From Cyclobacteriaceae bacterium (GTDB taxonomy: Bacteria; Bacteroidota; Bacteroidia; Cytophagales; Cyclobacteriaceae): a DNA stretch of 64,000 nucleotides. Every line of letters starts with the position of its first letter. Within the stretch, counting starts at the first letter, position 1. Location of the stretch: assembly GCA_019638235.1 (NCBI GenBank), contig JAHBUE010000001.1, forward strand, positions 792,492 through 856,491, in the 5' to 3' direction. Shown here one piece after another: positions 16,433 to 25,445 of the stretch. Made by a program: the position numbers and the translations under genes. The notes below the pieces were generated by a model. The model did not search any database and was not told the origin of the DNA. It saw only the letters and a program-made list of their open reading frames with translations.

Positions 16433-17626
16433 TTACGGCTCAAAAAAACAAACCGAACCGCCTACCCAGGTTTTATTTTTATTGAATTTTACGCCAATCA
16501 TTTCTCCGCGACTTAACCGCGCAAGACTGGTAACGGCACGCGGGCGGGCGTTGCCGTTTTCCCACACAAACAACAGCCTGATTTCGGTTTTCACCAACCC
16601 GTCAGGTGTATGTATAACAGGTTCGTATTGAATTTTTTTCTGGAGAAGAAAGTTGTGGCGTTCTGCTTGCGGAATAGCCTCTAAATCTTCTTTCGTAACA
16701 TGAAATACAACACCCGTTCCTGAAAATGAAAACAGGGGCTTTAATACATAGTTTTCTAAGTCTTCAGGGAAGTGGTCATAATCGCTAAGAAAACGACATT
16801 CGGGCACATACGCACTTTTGATAAAGGGCATGGCAAATTTGCTGATACGAAAAAACCAGTTCGGATGCCCCGCCCACTCAACATCCACCTCTTGCGTAAG
16901 GTTGAAATCAAGTTGTAAATCTTTTCGGTTAACTAATTCATCGAAGATAACGCGATTGTAAATCCGTTTTACCTGAATTTTTTTTCCGTCTTTGAAATAG
17001 TAAAGTTTTCGCCCTTCGCGCTTTACATCACCAAGATGAACCGGCTCAATGCCGGTGTAGTGTTTGGTTACGATAAAATCAATGGCGGTGTTTTGTTGTA
17101 GCGGGTCTATTTCCAGCAAAATTACCTCGGCAGGGTCGTGGCCGTTCAGTAATACTTTTTTAATGAGTTGATTGTACGCATCGCTGCTTAAATCAAAATG
17201 TGGTTGCAGGTTTTCGGGAATAGAAAAATGTTCAAGATAGCGGTTGGCCAAAAAATCCTGCCAACAAAACAACGAAGGAAATCCTTGCAGCTCAATCAAG
17301 CGGGGTTGTAGTTCTCCGACAGCATCTTTGGTGATAGCAAAATCCAATGCAAGAAAAAGCGTGTGGTCATCTTCGTTAGGCACATAGAGATTTTCGGGTA
17401 TGGCACGCGCGGTAATTTTTTTTATATCATCGTTTACGAGAAAGTCAATAATACTTTCCGATGCGTGCATCAGTTTTTCTTTAAGTTCGTTGTTTACAAA
17501 CACGGGTGTTTCGGCAACCCTGAATTTTGCAGGGAAATGATAGTACCCGTTAACAGCCTCAATAAACCTGTTATAGTTTTCTTCCGAGAAATTGCGGTTA
17601 TACTGTTCGCGCGCAGCGGCTATCAT
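16433..17626 (-). CDS. ATP-grasp-like ligase of an amidoligase cluster
   Basis: A 397-residue protein without a close named relative that I know. The C-terminal third has ATP-grasp features: YVLKPLFSFSGTGVVF at about 293-308 (lysine and Gly-rich loop), LLQKKIQ (327-333), TEIRLLFV (347-354) and ARLSRGE (369-375). An earlier IELQGFPSLF (111-120) could bind substrate. Such enzymes join a carboxylate to an amine through an acyl phosphate. It is the last gene of a five-gene minus-strand run; its ATG overlaps the stop of the amidotransferase by 4 bases (ATGA). Substrate unknown. Confidence 0.65.
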   Translation of the reverse strand: MIAAAREQYNRNFSEENYNRFIEAVNGYYHFPAKFRVAETPVFVNNELKEKLMHASESIIDFLVNDDIKKITARAIPENLYVPNEDDHTLFLALDFAITKDAVGELQPRLIELQGFPSLFCWQDFLANRYLEHFSIPENLQPHFDLSSDAYNQLIKKVLLNGHDPAEVILLEIDPLQQNTAIDFIVTKHYTGIEPVHLGDVKREGRKLYYFKDGKKIQVKRIYNRVIFDELVNRKDLQLDFNLTQEVDVEWAGHPNWFFRISKFAMPFIKSAYVPECRFLSDYDHFPEDLENYVLKPLFSFSGTGVVFHVTKEDLEAIPQAERHNFLLQKKIQYEPVIHTPDGLVKTEIRLLFVWENGNARPRAVTSLARLSRGEMIGVKFNKNKTWVGGSVCFFEP

Positions 17627-18462
17627 GATGCCAATGTTATTAGGTGTGCCTGTAAGCCTGTTGCAAGAAATTGCGGTACAATGGCCTGGTGCGTTGCCAT
17701 TATTTTATCGGGGTCATCGAGATGCTCCAACATATCCTGGTATTTTTTTTCTCCGTGCTTCTCAATCACTAATGCTTTCTTGTCTTCGCGCAACAAGTAC
17801 ATGCGTATTCCGGGCGCATCGGCTTCAGGATGAAACTGCGTTCCTACAAAAGCATCATCAAACCGGATAGCCATTACAGCGCGTTCAAGGTCAATATGCG
17901 GACGAAATTTTTCTATGCCAAGAACAGCGCCACCGCGCTTGTTTATTTTTTCAATGTCCGGTTCGGTGATTTGATAATCACGCGAGTCAACTGCCCAAAA
18001 CGGATCGCTTAGTGGTTGAAACAACGGTTCGTTTATACCTTCATCGGTTTTGTGTACGGGCATTACGCCAAACGAGGTGCTTTTTCTTTTTGAAACTTTT
18101 GCATATCCGTAGTAACGGCAATACAACTGAAACGAATGGCATATCAGCAATACGTGCTTTTTTTTGTGCGGATATGTTGCGTTGTGTTCGTGCAGCGCAT
18201 CCATAAGCGTAAAATATTTTTGTTCCCACAACGTTCCTTCGCTTTCCAGCGGATTACCAGGGCCACCACTGCTGATGTATATATCGTAATTGGGGCCGGG
18301 CACTTCATCCTTCAGTCGAACATCAAAAACAGTGCACACTATATTAAGGTGAGTGTCGGCCGTAAATTCTGCAATCAATTCCCGTATGCCCCTCATCCCT
18401 TCATTGGGCACGCCTTCATTCAAATCCAATACGGCTATACGAACACAATCTTTAGACTTCAT
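17623..18462 (-). CDS. Class I glutamine amidotransferase
   Basis: A stand-alone triad-type glutaminase of 279 residues, resembling the GMP synthase glutaminase domain. Visible are the SSGGPGNP oxyanion region (64-71), the nucleophile Cys108 in LLICHSFQLYCRYYG, and His211/Glu213 in GTQFHPEAD. All three catalytic residues are therefore present and it should release ammonia from glutamine, presumably for an acceptor made by the neighbouring ligases. No synthetase domain is fused. An 84-base gap separates it from the GCS2 gene upstream. Confidence 0.85.
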   Translation of the reverse strand: MKSKDCVRIAVLDLNEGVPNEGMRGIRELIAEFTADTHLNIVCTVFDVRLKDEVPGPNYDIYISSGGPGNPLESEGTLWEQKYFTLMDALHEHNATYPHKKKHVLLICHSFQLYCRYYGYAKVSKRKSTSFGVMPVHKTDEGINEPLFQPLSDPFWAVDSRDYQITEPDIEKINKRGGAVLGIEKFRPHIDLERAVMAIRFDDAFVGTQFHPEADAPGIRMYLLREDKKALVIEKHGEKKYQDMLEHLDDPDKIMATHQAIVPQFLATGLQAHLITLAS

Positions 18463-18546
18463 TAATTATTAATTGTTTAGTGATTCAGTTTGTGTTTACA
18501 TCATCACTCTTCGAGAAAATCAAAACACGAATTTAACAATGATTTC

Positions 18547-19644
18547 TTAACAGTTCTTATTCGTTTCTGTAATAATATAATCAACAACATTTTCAAAGCT
18601 TCCTGTTTCCTGGTAAACGGCCAACTGCCGGTCGGCCCCGGTTCCATGCTCAAGCATGGTATAAACATAATTTATCGCATCGCGGCTTCCAAGTTCATCC
18701 ACCACATCGTCAATAAACTCCAGCAATTCTTTAATGAGTTCGCGGGTTCCTACTTCAGCTTGTTTTCCGAAATCAATCAGCTTTCCGTCAATACCGTAAC
18801 GGCACGCGCGCCATTTGTTTTCGTTAATGAGCGCGCGGGTGTACACAATAAAACTCATGTTTTGCTTGCGTAGCTTGTACAACTTCACCACCAATGCCTG
18901 AAACAACGCGGCAATGGCTACGGTTTCTTCCACCCGTGTAGGCACATCGCATATCCGAAATTCGATGGTGTCGAAAAAAGGATGCACGCGCACATCCCAC
19001 CATATTTTTTTAGCATTATCGATACACCCGGTTTTGATGAGAAGGTTCACATAGTTTTTGAAATCATCCCAATCGTTAAAGTAATCGGGCAGACCGGTGC
19101 GCGGAAACTTATCGAATACTTTTGTGCGGAACGATTTAAAGCCGGTGTTGCGGCCTTCCCAAAACGGACTGTTGCACGACAGCGCATACACATGCGGTAA
19201 AAAATACCGTATCGTATTCATAATATGTATGGCCATGTTCCTGTCGGAAATGCCTACGTGCACATGAAGCCCGAAAATTAAATTGGAGCGTGCAGCTTCC
19301 TGCATTTCATTCACGATTTCATCGTAGCGCGGATTAGGTGTTATCAGTTGCTTCGACCAGTGCGAGAACGGATGCGTACCTGCCGCACCAATACGCAGGC
19401 CAATACTTTGCGCGATGCCGCAAACAAGTTTGCGCAACGAACGAATATCGTTGTCGGCTTCCTGTATGTTGGCGCAAATGCCTGTGCCCACTTCCACAAC
19501 GGCCTGGTGCATTTCTGCTTTCACCACATCTTTAAGTATCTGCTGGGCGGCTTCTACTATTTTCTGGTCGTGCGAGGTGAGTTCCCGTGTGTGCGGGTCA
19601 ATTACCATGTACTCTTCTTCAATGCCGAGCGTAAACTTTTCCAT
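18547..19644 (-). CDS. GCS2-family carboxylate-amine ligase (YbdK-like)
   Basis: A 365-residue member of the GCS2 (COG2170-type) family, ATP-dependent ligases of the glutamine-synthetase fold that join the side-chain or alpha carboxylate of an amino acid, often glutamate, to an amine. The metal-binding GIEEEY (7-12) and FGLHVHVGI (124-132) and the ENKWRACRYGIDG segment are intact. E. coli YbdK shows weak glutamate-cysteine ligase activity, but the natural substrate of most members is unknown. It follows the ATP-grasp gene by 21 bases. Confidence 0.88.
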   Translation of the reverse strand: MEKFTLGIEEEYMVIDPHTRELTSHDQKIVEAAQQILKDVVKAEMHQAVVEVGTGICANIQEADNDIRSLRKLVCGIAQSIGLRIGAAGTHPFSHWSKQLITPNPRYDEIVNEMQEAARSNLIFGLHVHVGISDRNMAIHIMNTIRYFLPHVYALSCNSPFWEGRNTGFKSFRTKVFDKFPRTGLPDYFNDWDDFKNYVNLLIKTGCIDNAKKIWWDVRVHPFFDTIEFRICDVPTRVEETVAIAALFQALVVKLYKLRKQNMSFIVYTRALINENKWRACRYGIDGKLIDFGKQAEVGTRELIKELLEFIDDVVDELGSRDAINYVYTMLEHGTGADRQLAVYQETGSFENVVDYIITETNKNC

Positions 19645-19665
19645 AGCCGTATCCCTTTCGGGGAT

Positions 19666-20682
19666 TTATTTTTTTGGTGCTTTAGGTTTTGCCGGTGCTT
19701 TGGCTTGCGGCTTGCCGGCTGATGCTTTCATAAACGTAGCTACCGAGTCTGTTACGAACGTACCCCATGTAAGATTGTCTTTACCTGGCTTCTGCGCTTC
19801 GGCACGTTCCACTGCCATTTTAGCAGCATGCTCCACTACCCATTCAAAATTTTCCTGCCCTACCGAATGGACATCGGCATCAGGTGCGGGATTGCAAAAG
19901 TCAATAGCATACGGAACTCCGTTGCGCACCGCCATTTCAACGGTGTTGAAATCATACCCTAAGGCGTTGCAAAGTGTAAGCACATAGTCTTGCACTTTTT
20001 TCACCAACTTTTCTGAAGCGGGGCCGCTATTTACCACATAGCGAAGGTGATGCGGGTTGCGCGGCTCATATTGCATAACACGCACATACTTTCTGCCAAG
20101 GCAATAGCACCGGAAGTATTCTTCAAAGATGATTTCCTCTTGCAGCATCATTACCAATTGCTCTGTTTCTTTGTAGGCTTTGAAAAAATCGTCCATGTTG
20201 TTGAGTTTGTAAACGCTTTTCCATCCGCCTCCCGAATGGGGCTTCATGTAAGCCGGCCACCCGATATATTCAAAAATCTTTTCCCACGATAGTGGAAATT
20301 TCAAATTCCTGAATGACTCCTCGCTTGTGTCTGTCGGCATATCGTGCGAGGGCAGGAGCACCGTTTTAGGCACGGGTACACCAAGCCTTACGGCCAACGC
20401 ATTGTTGAAAAATTTTTCATCGGCACTAAACCAAAACGGGTTGTTGATAACGGCTGTTCCGCCAATGGAAGCGTTCTTCAGGTAAGCGCGGTAAAACGGA
20501 ACGTCCTGCGAAATCCTGTCGATGATAACAGCGTAATCGTTTAGTTCGCCCTGTTCAACTTTATCAATCATTACCGGCTCGGCAATAATGTTTTTCAATC
20601 CCATTTTATTTATATGTTCAACAAACGCTTCGGGAAAAGAGCGTTCCATACCGTGAAGGATTCCTATTTTTTTCATAGTCAT
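19666..20682 (-). CDS. ATP-grasp ligase with Lys/Pro/Ala tail
   Basis: A 338-residue RimK/D-Ala ligase-like ATP-grasp enzyme. Motifs are YMKPHSGGGWKSV at 145-157 (ATP lysine and Gly loop), IIFEEYFRCYCLGRKYVRV at about 184-202, and the metal-binding Glu249, Asp261 and Asn264 in NTVEMA...AIDFCNP. All key residues look intact. The last 18 residues are Lys, Pro and Ala repeats, like a histone H1 tail, and may be a flexible anchor. The start is the ATG at 20682 or 20676. It lies 7 bases after the esterase stop, so the two are co-transcribed. Confidence 0.82.
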   Translation of the reverse strand: MTMKKIGILHGMERSFPEAFVEHINKMGLKNIIAEPVMIDKVEQGELNDYAVIIDRISQDVPFYRAYLKNASIGGTAVINNPFWFSADEKFFNNALAVRLGVPVPKTVLLPSHDMPTDTSEESFRNLKFPLSWEKIFEYIGWPAYMKPHSGGGWKSVYKLNNMDDFFKAYKETEQLVMMLQEEIIFEEYFRCYCLGRKYVRVMQYEPRNPHHLRYVVNSGPASEKLVKKVQDYVLTLCNALGYDFNTVEMAVRNGVPYAIDFCNPAPDADVHSVGQENFEWVVEHAAKMAVERAEAQKPGKDNLTWGTFVTDSVATFMKASAGKPQAKAPAKPKAPKK

Positions 20683-20689
20683 ATAGATT

Positions 20690-21400
20690 TCATTTTATTA
20701 AAGAGAGATAATGCGGAAACATTTCGCGCCAGGCTGGCCAGTCGTGTGGTCGGTCGGGGCGCACATCAAGCCAATGGCTTATGCCTTTGTGGCGAAGTGT
20801 GGCAGCCATTTTTTCGTTGGCATCCCAACACATATCGTGTGTGCCCGTGCCTAACACTACAAACATATCGTTGAAGTGCGGGTTTTGAGCACTGGGAATA
20901 AAATCGGGAGGATTGTTGAAATACACGTTGTCATCATAATACCCGTCCAACTGGTCTTTAATATCGAACGCTGCGCCCATATTAAAAACATACTTCACCA
21001 CTTCAGGATGACGAAAGGCAAAGTTAGTGGCGTGATAGCCGCCAAAGCTGCACCCGGCCGTAGCCACACGGGGCACGCCTGTTTCGCGTTGCGCTAACGG
21101 AACAAGTTCATGCAACAGAAATTGGTCGTACCAGATATGATTCTTTACCCGGTCAGCCGGATGAATGTTTTTGTTGTACCAGCTTAGTGAGTCAATGCCA
21201 TCGGGGCAATAAATTTTTACAAGCCCTTCATCTAAAAACCAGGCCACGCTGTCGATGAGTTTGAAGTCTTTGTTTTCGTAATACCTTCCCATAGAAGTAG
21301 GAAAGAGTATCACGGGGAATCCCCTTGTGCCAAATGCAAGGGTGGTCATTTCCTGGTTCAGGCTGGGTGAGTACCAACGGTGTAGGTGTTCGTAGGGCAT
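20690..21400 (-). CDS. Alpha/beta hydrolase (putative esterase)
   Basis: A 236-residue cytoplasmic alpha/beta hydrolase of the esterase D-like type. The nucleophile Ser118 sits in TAGCSFGGYHA, an acidic residue is available in GTGTHDMCWD, and His219 lies in RPHDWPAW near the end. It is first in the minus-strand run with the ATP-grasp and GCS2 genes, which suggests that it trims or releases an ester or amide product of those ligases. That is inference from position only. Confidence 0.8.
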   Translation of the reverse strand: MPYEHLHRWYSPSLNQEMTTLAFGTRGFPVILFPTSMGRYYENKDFKLIDSVAWFLDEGLVKIYCPDGIDSLSWYNKNIHPADRVKNHIWYDQFLLHELVPLAQRETGVPRVATAGCSFGGYHATNFAFRHPEVVKYVFNMGAAFDIKDQLDGYYDDNVYFNNPPDFIPSAQNPHFNDMFVVLGTGTHDMCWDANEKMAATLRHKGISHWLDVRPDRPHDWPAWREMFPHYLSLIK

Positions 21401-21472
21401 TTTGTTAGACAGTTGAGAGTAAACTTATATTTTTACCGTCCGAAAACAGACTTTAAGTATAAATAAATTTCG

Positions 21473-22288
21473 TTGGTTTCCGCACATTCGTATCATGTTG
21501 AGCGCCTTACGGACGTTCATTCCCGGCTTTTAGGTCGCGACACCGTTGTAGATATTTTTCTTCCGCCTGGGTTTGATGAGGCAGAACAGCCCTTTCCACT
21601 ATTGGTGCTGAACGATGGGCAGGATGGCGAGGAGCTTGCCCTGAAGGCTGCTTTGGAGGATTTGACACAGAAAAAAGAAATCCGCGAAACGGTAGTGGTG
21701 GCCGTTCATGCCGGCAATCGTGCGCAGGAGTATGGCATAACGGGTCATGCCGATTATAAAAAGCGCGGGAGCAAGGCCGGAGCCTATTCAAAATTTATTA
21801 TGACGGAACTGATTCCGTACATTCATTCGCGGTATGCCATCAGCGATGCACAGGAAGACCATGCCGTAGCGGGCTGTTCTATGGGTGGTCTTTCGGCTGT
21901 AGATTTGGCGTGGCATCATGCCGAATATTTTGGTAAAGCCGGGGCTTTCAGTGGTTCATTTTGGTGGCGAAAGCGCGATGCCAAAAGCCGGTTTTATTCT
22001 GACCATCGCGACAGGATTGCCCACGCCATGATTCGCAAAGGAAAGTTTAAGCCCGGCCTTAAATTCTGGTTTCAAACCGGAACGCTGGACGAACAAGCCG
22101 ACCGCAACAACAACGGAGTGATTGATTCTATTGACGATACACTCGACTTGATTGTAGAACTGACGAAAAAAGGCTACCGCCCGTTTCACGATATTCAGTA
22201 TGTTGAAATGGAAGGCGGAAAGCACAACCTCGAAACGTGGAAAGAAGCTCTGCCTGTGTTTTTGAAGTGGGCGTTTGGGAGGGGATGA
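21473..22288 (+). CDS. Second alpha/beta hydrolase-fold esterase, TTG start
   Basis: A 271-residue hydrolase of the enterochelin-esterase-like group. Nucleophile Ser136 is in AGCSMGGLSA, an acid is available in TGTLDEQAD, and a histidine in EGGKHNLETW. An in-frame TAA at 21464-21466 and the absence of any ATG before residue 110 force a non-ATG start; TTG at 21473 is the best choice (ATT at 21467 is the only alternative). It is divergent from the first esterase, with 72 bases between the starts, and probably belongs to the same system. Confidence 0.8.
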   Translation: MVSAHSYHVERLTDVHSRLLGRDTVVDIFLPPGFDEAEQPFPLLVLNDGQDGEELALKAALEDLTQKKEIRETVVVAVHAGNRAQEYGITGHADYKKRGSKAGAYSKFIMTELIPYIHSRYAISDAQEDHAVAGCSMGGLSAVDLAWHHAEYFGKAGAFSGSFWWRKRDAKSRFYSDHRDRIAHAMIRKGKFKPGLKFWFQTGTLDEQADRNNNGVIDSIDDTLDLIVELTKKGYRPFHDIQYVEMEGGKHNLETWKEALPVFLKWAFGRG

Positions 22289-22312
22289 GGTTAAGATTTT
22301 TATTCGCCTGTT

Positions 22313-23254
22313 TTACTTCTCAACAAACCGGATATTTCTTTTCAGCCCGTTAAACCCGGTGCGCTTCACTGCCGATTTCTTAAAAAGTTTTTTAAAAACA
22401 TCTTCCGTAATCTCTTTCCATTCGCTTGAGGTGATGTGTTCAAGGTCGGTATGCGGCTGAAAGCGAGGCTCGGTATGCGGTTGCGAAAACCGGTTCCACG
22501 GACACACATCCTGACAAATGTCGCACCCGAAAACCCAGTTATTGAATTTGCCTTTTACCTCCGTTGGAATTTCTTCTTTCAACTCAATAGTGAAATATGA
22601 AATACACTTGCTGCCGTCAACTACATAAGGTTCGGCAATGGCATCGGTAGGACACGCATCCATGCAGGCGGTACACGTGCCGCAATAATCTTTAACGGGG
22701 CCATCGTACTCCAGTTCAAGGTCGAGAATGATTTCAGCTAAGAAGAAGAAACTTCCCATAGAACGGTTCAACAGCAAGGAATTTTTCCCAATCCATCCCA
22801 ACCCTGATTTCTGTGCCCAGGTGCGTTCCATCACCGGTGCGGAGTCAACAAATACACGCCCGTTCACATTACCGATTTCATCTGTAATGTGTTGAAAAAA
22901 TTCTTTGAGCTTGTCTTTAATCACGAAGTGATAATCTTCGCCATACGCATATTTGGCAATTTTCAATTTCTCCTCCTTCGCTAAAGCCTCGGAGGATAAA
23001 TCTTTATCGGGATAATAATTATAGATAAGGCTTATTACAGACTTTGCTCCGTCAACAAGTTTGGTTGGGTCAAGTCGTTTATCGAAATGATTTTCTAAGT
23101 AGCCCATCTTGCCGTGATAGCCACGCCTGAGCCACTCCTCTAAACGCGGAGCTTCTTCTTCTAAAAATCCGGCTTTTGAAATACCGCAAAAGCTGAAGCC
23201 CAACCGTGCGGAAATCGATTTAACGAGCTGTGTATGGGTGAACTTTATATTCAT
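22313..23254 (-). CDS. queG: Epoxyqueuosine reductase
   Basis: QueG performs the final step of queuosine tRNA modification, reducing epoxyqueuosine to queuosine with cobalamin and two [4Fe-4S] clusters. The two ferredoxin-like motifs are visible as [12 protein letters not shown] and [11 protein letters not shown], and the catalytic-domain [23 protein letters not shown] is intact. I chose the ATG at 23254; the longer frame to 23323 would run into the ruvB end. The length of 313 residues is normal. It follows ruvB by 28 bases. Confidence 0.94.
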   Translation of the reverse strand: MNIKFTHTQLVKSISARLGFSFCGISKAGFLEEEAPRLEEWLRRGYHGKMGYLENHFDKRLDPTKLVDGAKSVISLIYNYYPDKDLSSEALAKEEKLKIAKYAYGEDYHFVIKDKLKEFFQHITDEIGNVNGRVFVDSAPVMERTWAQKSGLGWIGKNSLLLNRSMGSFFFLAEIILDLELEYDGPVKDYCGTCTACMDACPTDAIAEPYVVDGSKCISYFTIELKEEIPTEVKGKFNNWVFGCDICQDVCPWNRFSQPHTEPRFQPHTDLEHITSSEWKEITEDVFKKLFKKSAVKRTGFNGLKRNIRFVEK

Positions 23255-23282
23255 TTCCCTGAAGAGAAGGAAAGATATGAAA

Positions 23283-24314
23283 TCAATCAAACAACCCCGG
23301 CCGTTTTGATGGGGGCGGGACAACCTTGAGATGCCTGTATGCCAACTCGGTGGCTTCGCGCCCGCGCGATGTGCGCTTGATGTATCCCTCCTGTATCAGG
23401 AAAGGTTCATACACCTCTTCAATGGTTTCGGCTTCTTCGCCTACAGCCGTAGCAATGGTGGAAATGCCAACCGGCCCGCCTTTAAATTTTTCGATAATGG
23501 TTAATAAAATACGGTTGTCCATTTCATCTAACCCGTGCTCGTCAACATCAAGTGCATTTAATGCTAATTGTGCAATGGCAAGGGTAATGGTTCCATCGCC
23601 TTTTATCTGTGCGAAGTCGCGCGTTCTGCGCAACAGGTTGTTGGCAATGCGTGGTGTGCCCCGGCTTCTCCGGGCAATTTCAAAAGCGGCTTCTTTATCA
23701 ATGGGCGTATTTAAAATAGAAGCCGACCGGTTAATGATTTGTTGAAGAAGTTCTGAATCGTAGTATTCAAGGCGTGCGTTAATGCCAAAGCGCGCACGAA
23801 GCGGAGAAGTCAATAACCCGGCTCGTGTAGTTGCGCCAATCAAGGTAAACGGGTTCAGCCCGATTTGAATAGAGCGCGCATTCGGCCCGGTGTCCAGCAT
23901 AATGTCAATCTTGAAATCTTCCATAGCCGAGTATAGATACTCTTCTACAATCGGGTTTAACCGGTGAATTTCATCAATAAACAATACATCGTGTGCCTCA
24001 AGGTTGGTGAGCAACCCGGCCAAATCGCTGGGTTTATCTAACACCGGCCCGGAGGTGATTTTGATATTTGTTTCAAGTTCGTTGGCAATGATGTACGATA
24101 GGGTTGTTTTGCCCAATCCGGGAGGGCCGTGCAACAGTACGTGGTCGAGTGATTCGTTTCGCTGTCGTGCAGCCTCTACAAACACCTTAATGTTGTCAAT
24201 AACCTTTTGCTGGCCTGTAAAATCAAGGAATGACAACGGCCTTAGCGCCTTTTCAAATTCCTTTTCGGTCGCTGCCTGGTTTTCCGAATCTCCCTGCAAA
24301 TAATCTTCGCGCAT
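23283..24314 (-). CDS. ruvB: Holliday junction branch-migration ATPase RuvB
   Basis: RuvB is the AAA+ motor that drives Holliday junction migration with RuvA. The 343-residue protein has Walker A GPPGLGKT, Walker [10 protein letters not shown], sensor 1 GATTRAG and a C-terminal winged-helix domain with [10 protein letters not shown]. The ATG at 24314 gives MREDYLQGD, the normal Bacteroidota start; the frame to 24341 adds only MTTFAKQLF. Minus-strand upstream sequence has TACCTTCG, one base off the -7 consensus. Confidence 0.96.
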   Translation of the reverse strand: MREDYLQGDSENQAATEKEFEKALRPLSFLDFTGQQKVIDNIKVFVEAARQRNESLDHVLLHGPPGLGKTTLSYIIANELETNIKITSGPVLDKPSDLAGLLTNLEAHDVLFIDEIHRLNPIVEEYLYSAMEDFKIDIMLDTGPNARSIQIGLNPFTLIGATTRAGLLTSPLRARFGINARLEYYDSELLQQIINRSASILNTPIDKEAAFEIARRSRGTPRIANNLLRRTRDFAQIKGDGTITLAIAQLALNALDVDEHGLDEMDNRILLTIIEKFKGGPVGISTIATAVGEEAETIEEVYEPFLIQEGYIKRTSRGREATELAYRHLKVVPPPSKRPGLFD

Positions 24315-24402
24315 GAATAATTGTTTTGCGAAGGTAGTCAATTCGGATGATTTTGTTTAAGCAACAGTGTTGCATTTATGAAATTACTATAACTTGCGCT
24401 TC

Positions 24403-24410
24403 TATTTTTG
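24403..24410 (+). promoter_or_regulatory. Predicted apbE promoter, -7 element
   Basis: TATTTTTG matches TAnnTTTG. With transcription starting about 7 bases on, the message would begin close to the ATG at 24417, so the leader would be absent or minimal. No -33 element is clear, so this is tentative. Confidence 0.35.
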
Positions 24411-24416
24411 CTGAGC

Positions 24417-25442
24417 ATGGATAACCGGAAGAAAAACATTATTTACAGTCTTTTACTGATTACCTCGGTTTTTGTGGTGTGGATGTATCGCAAAAACCAG
24501 GTTCCGGAAGCTGTCCGGATTTCGGGCAACACGATGGGAACGACCTATCACATCACGTATTTTGATGAAAAAGGCCGGAACTTCAAGCCCGCTGTTGATT
24601 CCCTGCTCGAAGTAGTGAATCAAAGCATCAGTACCTATTTGCCCTATTCGGAAATCACTACATTCAACCAGGGTGAAGGATTCAGTTTTTCACTTCCTTA
24701 TTTTTTGCCGGTATTGAAAACATCCCGCGAGGTATTCAATGCGTCTTCCGGTGCGTTCGACCCTACCGTTATGCCATTGGTAAATGCCTGGGGCTTTGGG
24801 CCGGCCGAGCCGCTGAACCCCGACAACTTCCTGATAGATTCTCTTCGCGATGTGGTAGGTTTTGAAAAAATTCAATTCAATGCCGATAGCGTGTGGAAAA
24901 CCGATAGCCGTACCCAGCTTGATTTCGGAGGCATCGGCAAAGGTTATGGCGCTGATGTAGTAGCCGACTTTCTGAAGGCGAAAGGCATTGTTAATATGTT
25001 GGTGGAGATTGGTGGCGATGGTGTGGCTTGCGGCCGAAACCTGAAAACACAAAAGCTATGGGAAATAGGAATCCTTGACCCGGCCTCAACGCTTGAAAAT
25101 ATGGTTTTCAAAGCCTACGTTTCATTGGAAGACAAGTCGTTTATCACATCAGGAAATTATTTCAACTACCGTGAGGTTGACGGCAAGCGATATTCGCACA
25201 CCATCGACCCGGAAACGGGATATCCTGCCAAAAAAGAAATTTTGAGTGCATCCGTTTTTGCTGCCGATGCCATTACTGCCGATGCGTGGGCCACAGCCTT
25301 TATGGTGATGGGCCATGAACGCGCCATTGAAATACTAAAAAGTCGTGCCGACCTGGAAGGGCTGATTATGTATTCCAATGCGCAGGGCAACACAGAAATA
25401 TTTTTATCGGAATCACTGAAACCCACTACTAAACTTCGGTAA
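24417..25442 (+). CDS. apbE: FAD:protein FMN transferase
   Basis: ApbE attaches FMN covalently to threonine or serine in flavoproteins such as NqrB, NqrC and RnfG, outside the cytoplasmic membrane. The 341-residue protein has an N-terminal membrane anchor (about 8-25), GNTMGTTYHITY near residue 37, DFGGIGKGYGAD, and a C-terminal YSHTIDPETGYPA and ADAWATAFMVMG with the metal-binding acidic residues. I use the ATG at 24417; the TTG at 24408 is part of the promoter-like element. No Nqr genes are in view. The ZIP gene follows after 3 bases. Confidence 0.93.
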   Translation: MDNRKKNIIYSLLLITSVFVVWMYRKNQVPEAVRISGNTMGTTYHITYFDEKGRNFKPAVDSLLEVVNQSISTYLPYSEITTFNQGEGFSFSLPYFLPVLKTSREVFNASSGAFDPTVMPLVNAWGFGPAEPLNPDNFLIDSLRDVVGFEKIQFNADSVWKTDSRTQLDFGGIGKGYGADVVADFLKAKGIVNMLVEIGGDGVACGRNLKTQKLWEIGILDPASTLENMVFKAYVSLEDKSFITSGNYFNYREVDGKRYSHTIDPETGYPAKKEILSASVFAADAITADAWATAFMVMGHERAIEILKSRADLEGLIMYSNAQGNTEIFLSESLKPTTKLR

Positions 25443-25445
25443 CGT

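Noticed and set aside
18490..18873. 127-codon plus-strand frame opposite the GCS2 gene
   Set aside because: It is the mirror of a well-supported ligase gene and has an unlikely Phe/Asn/His-rich composition.
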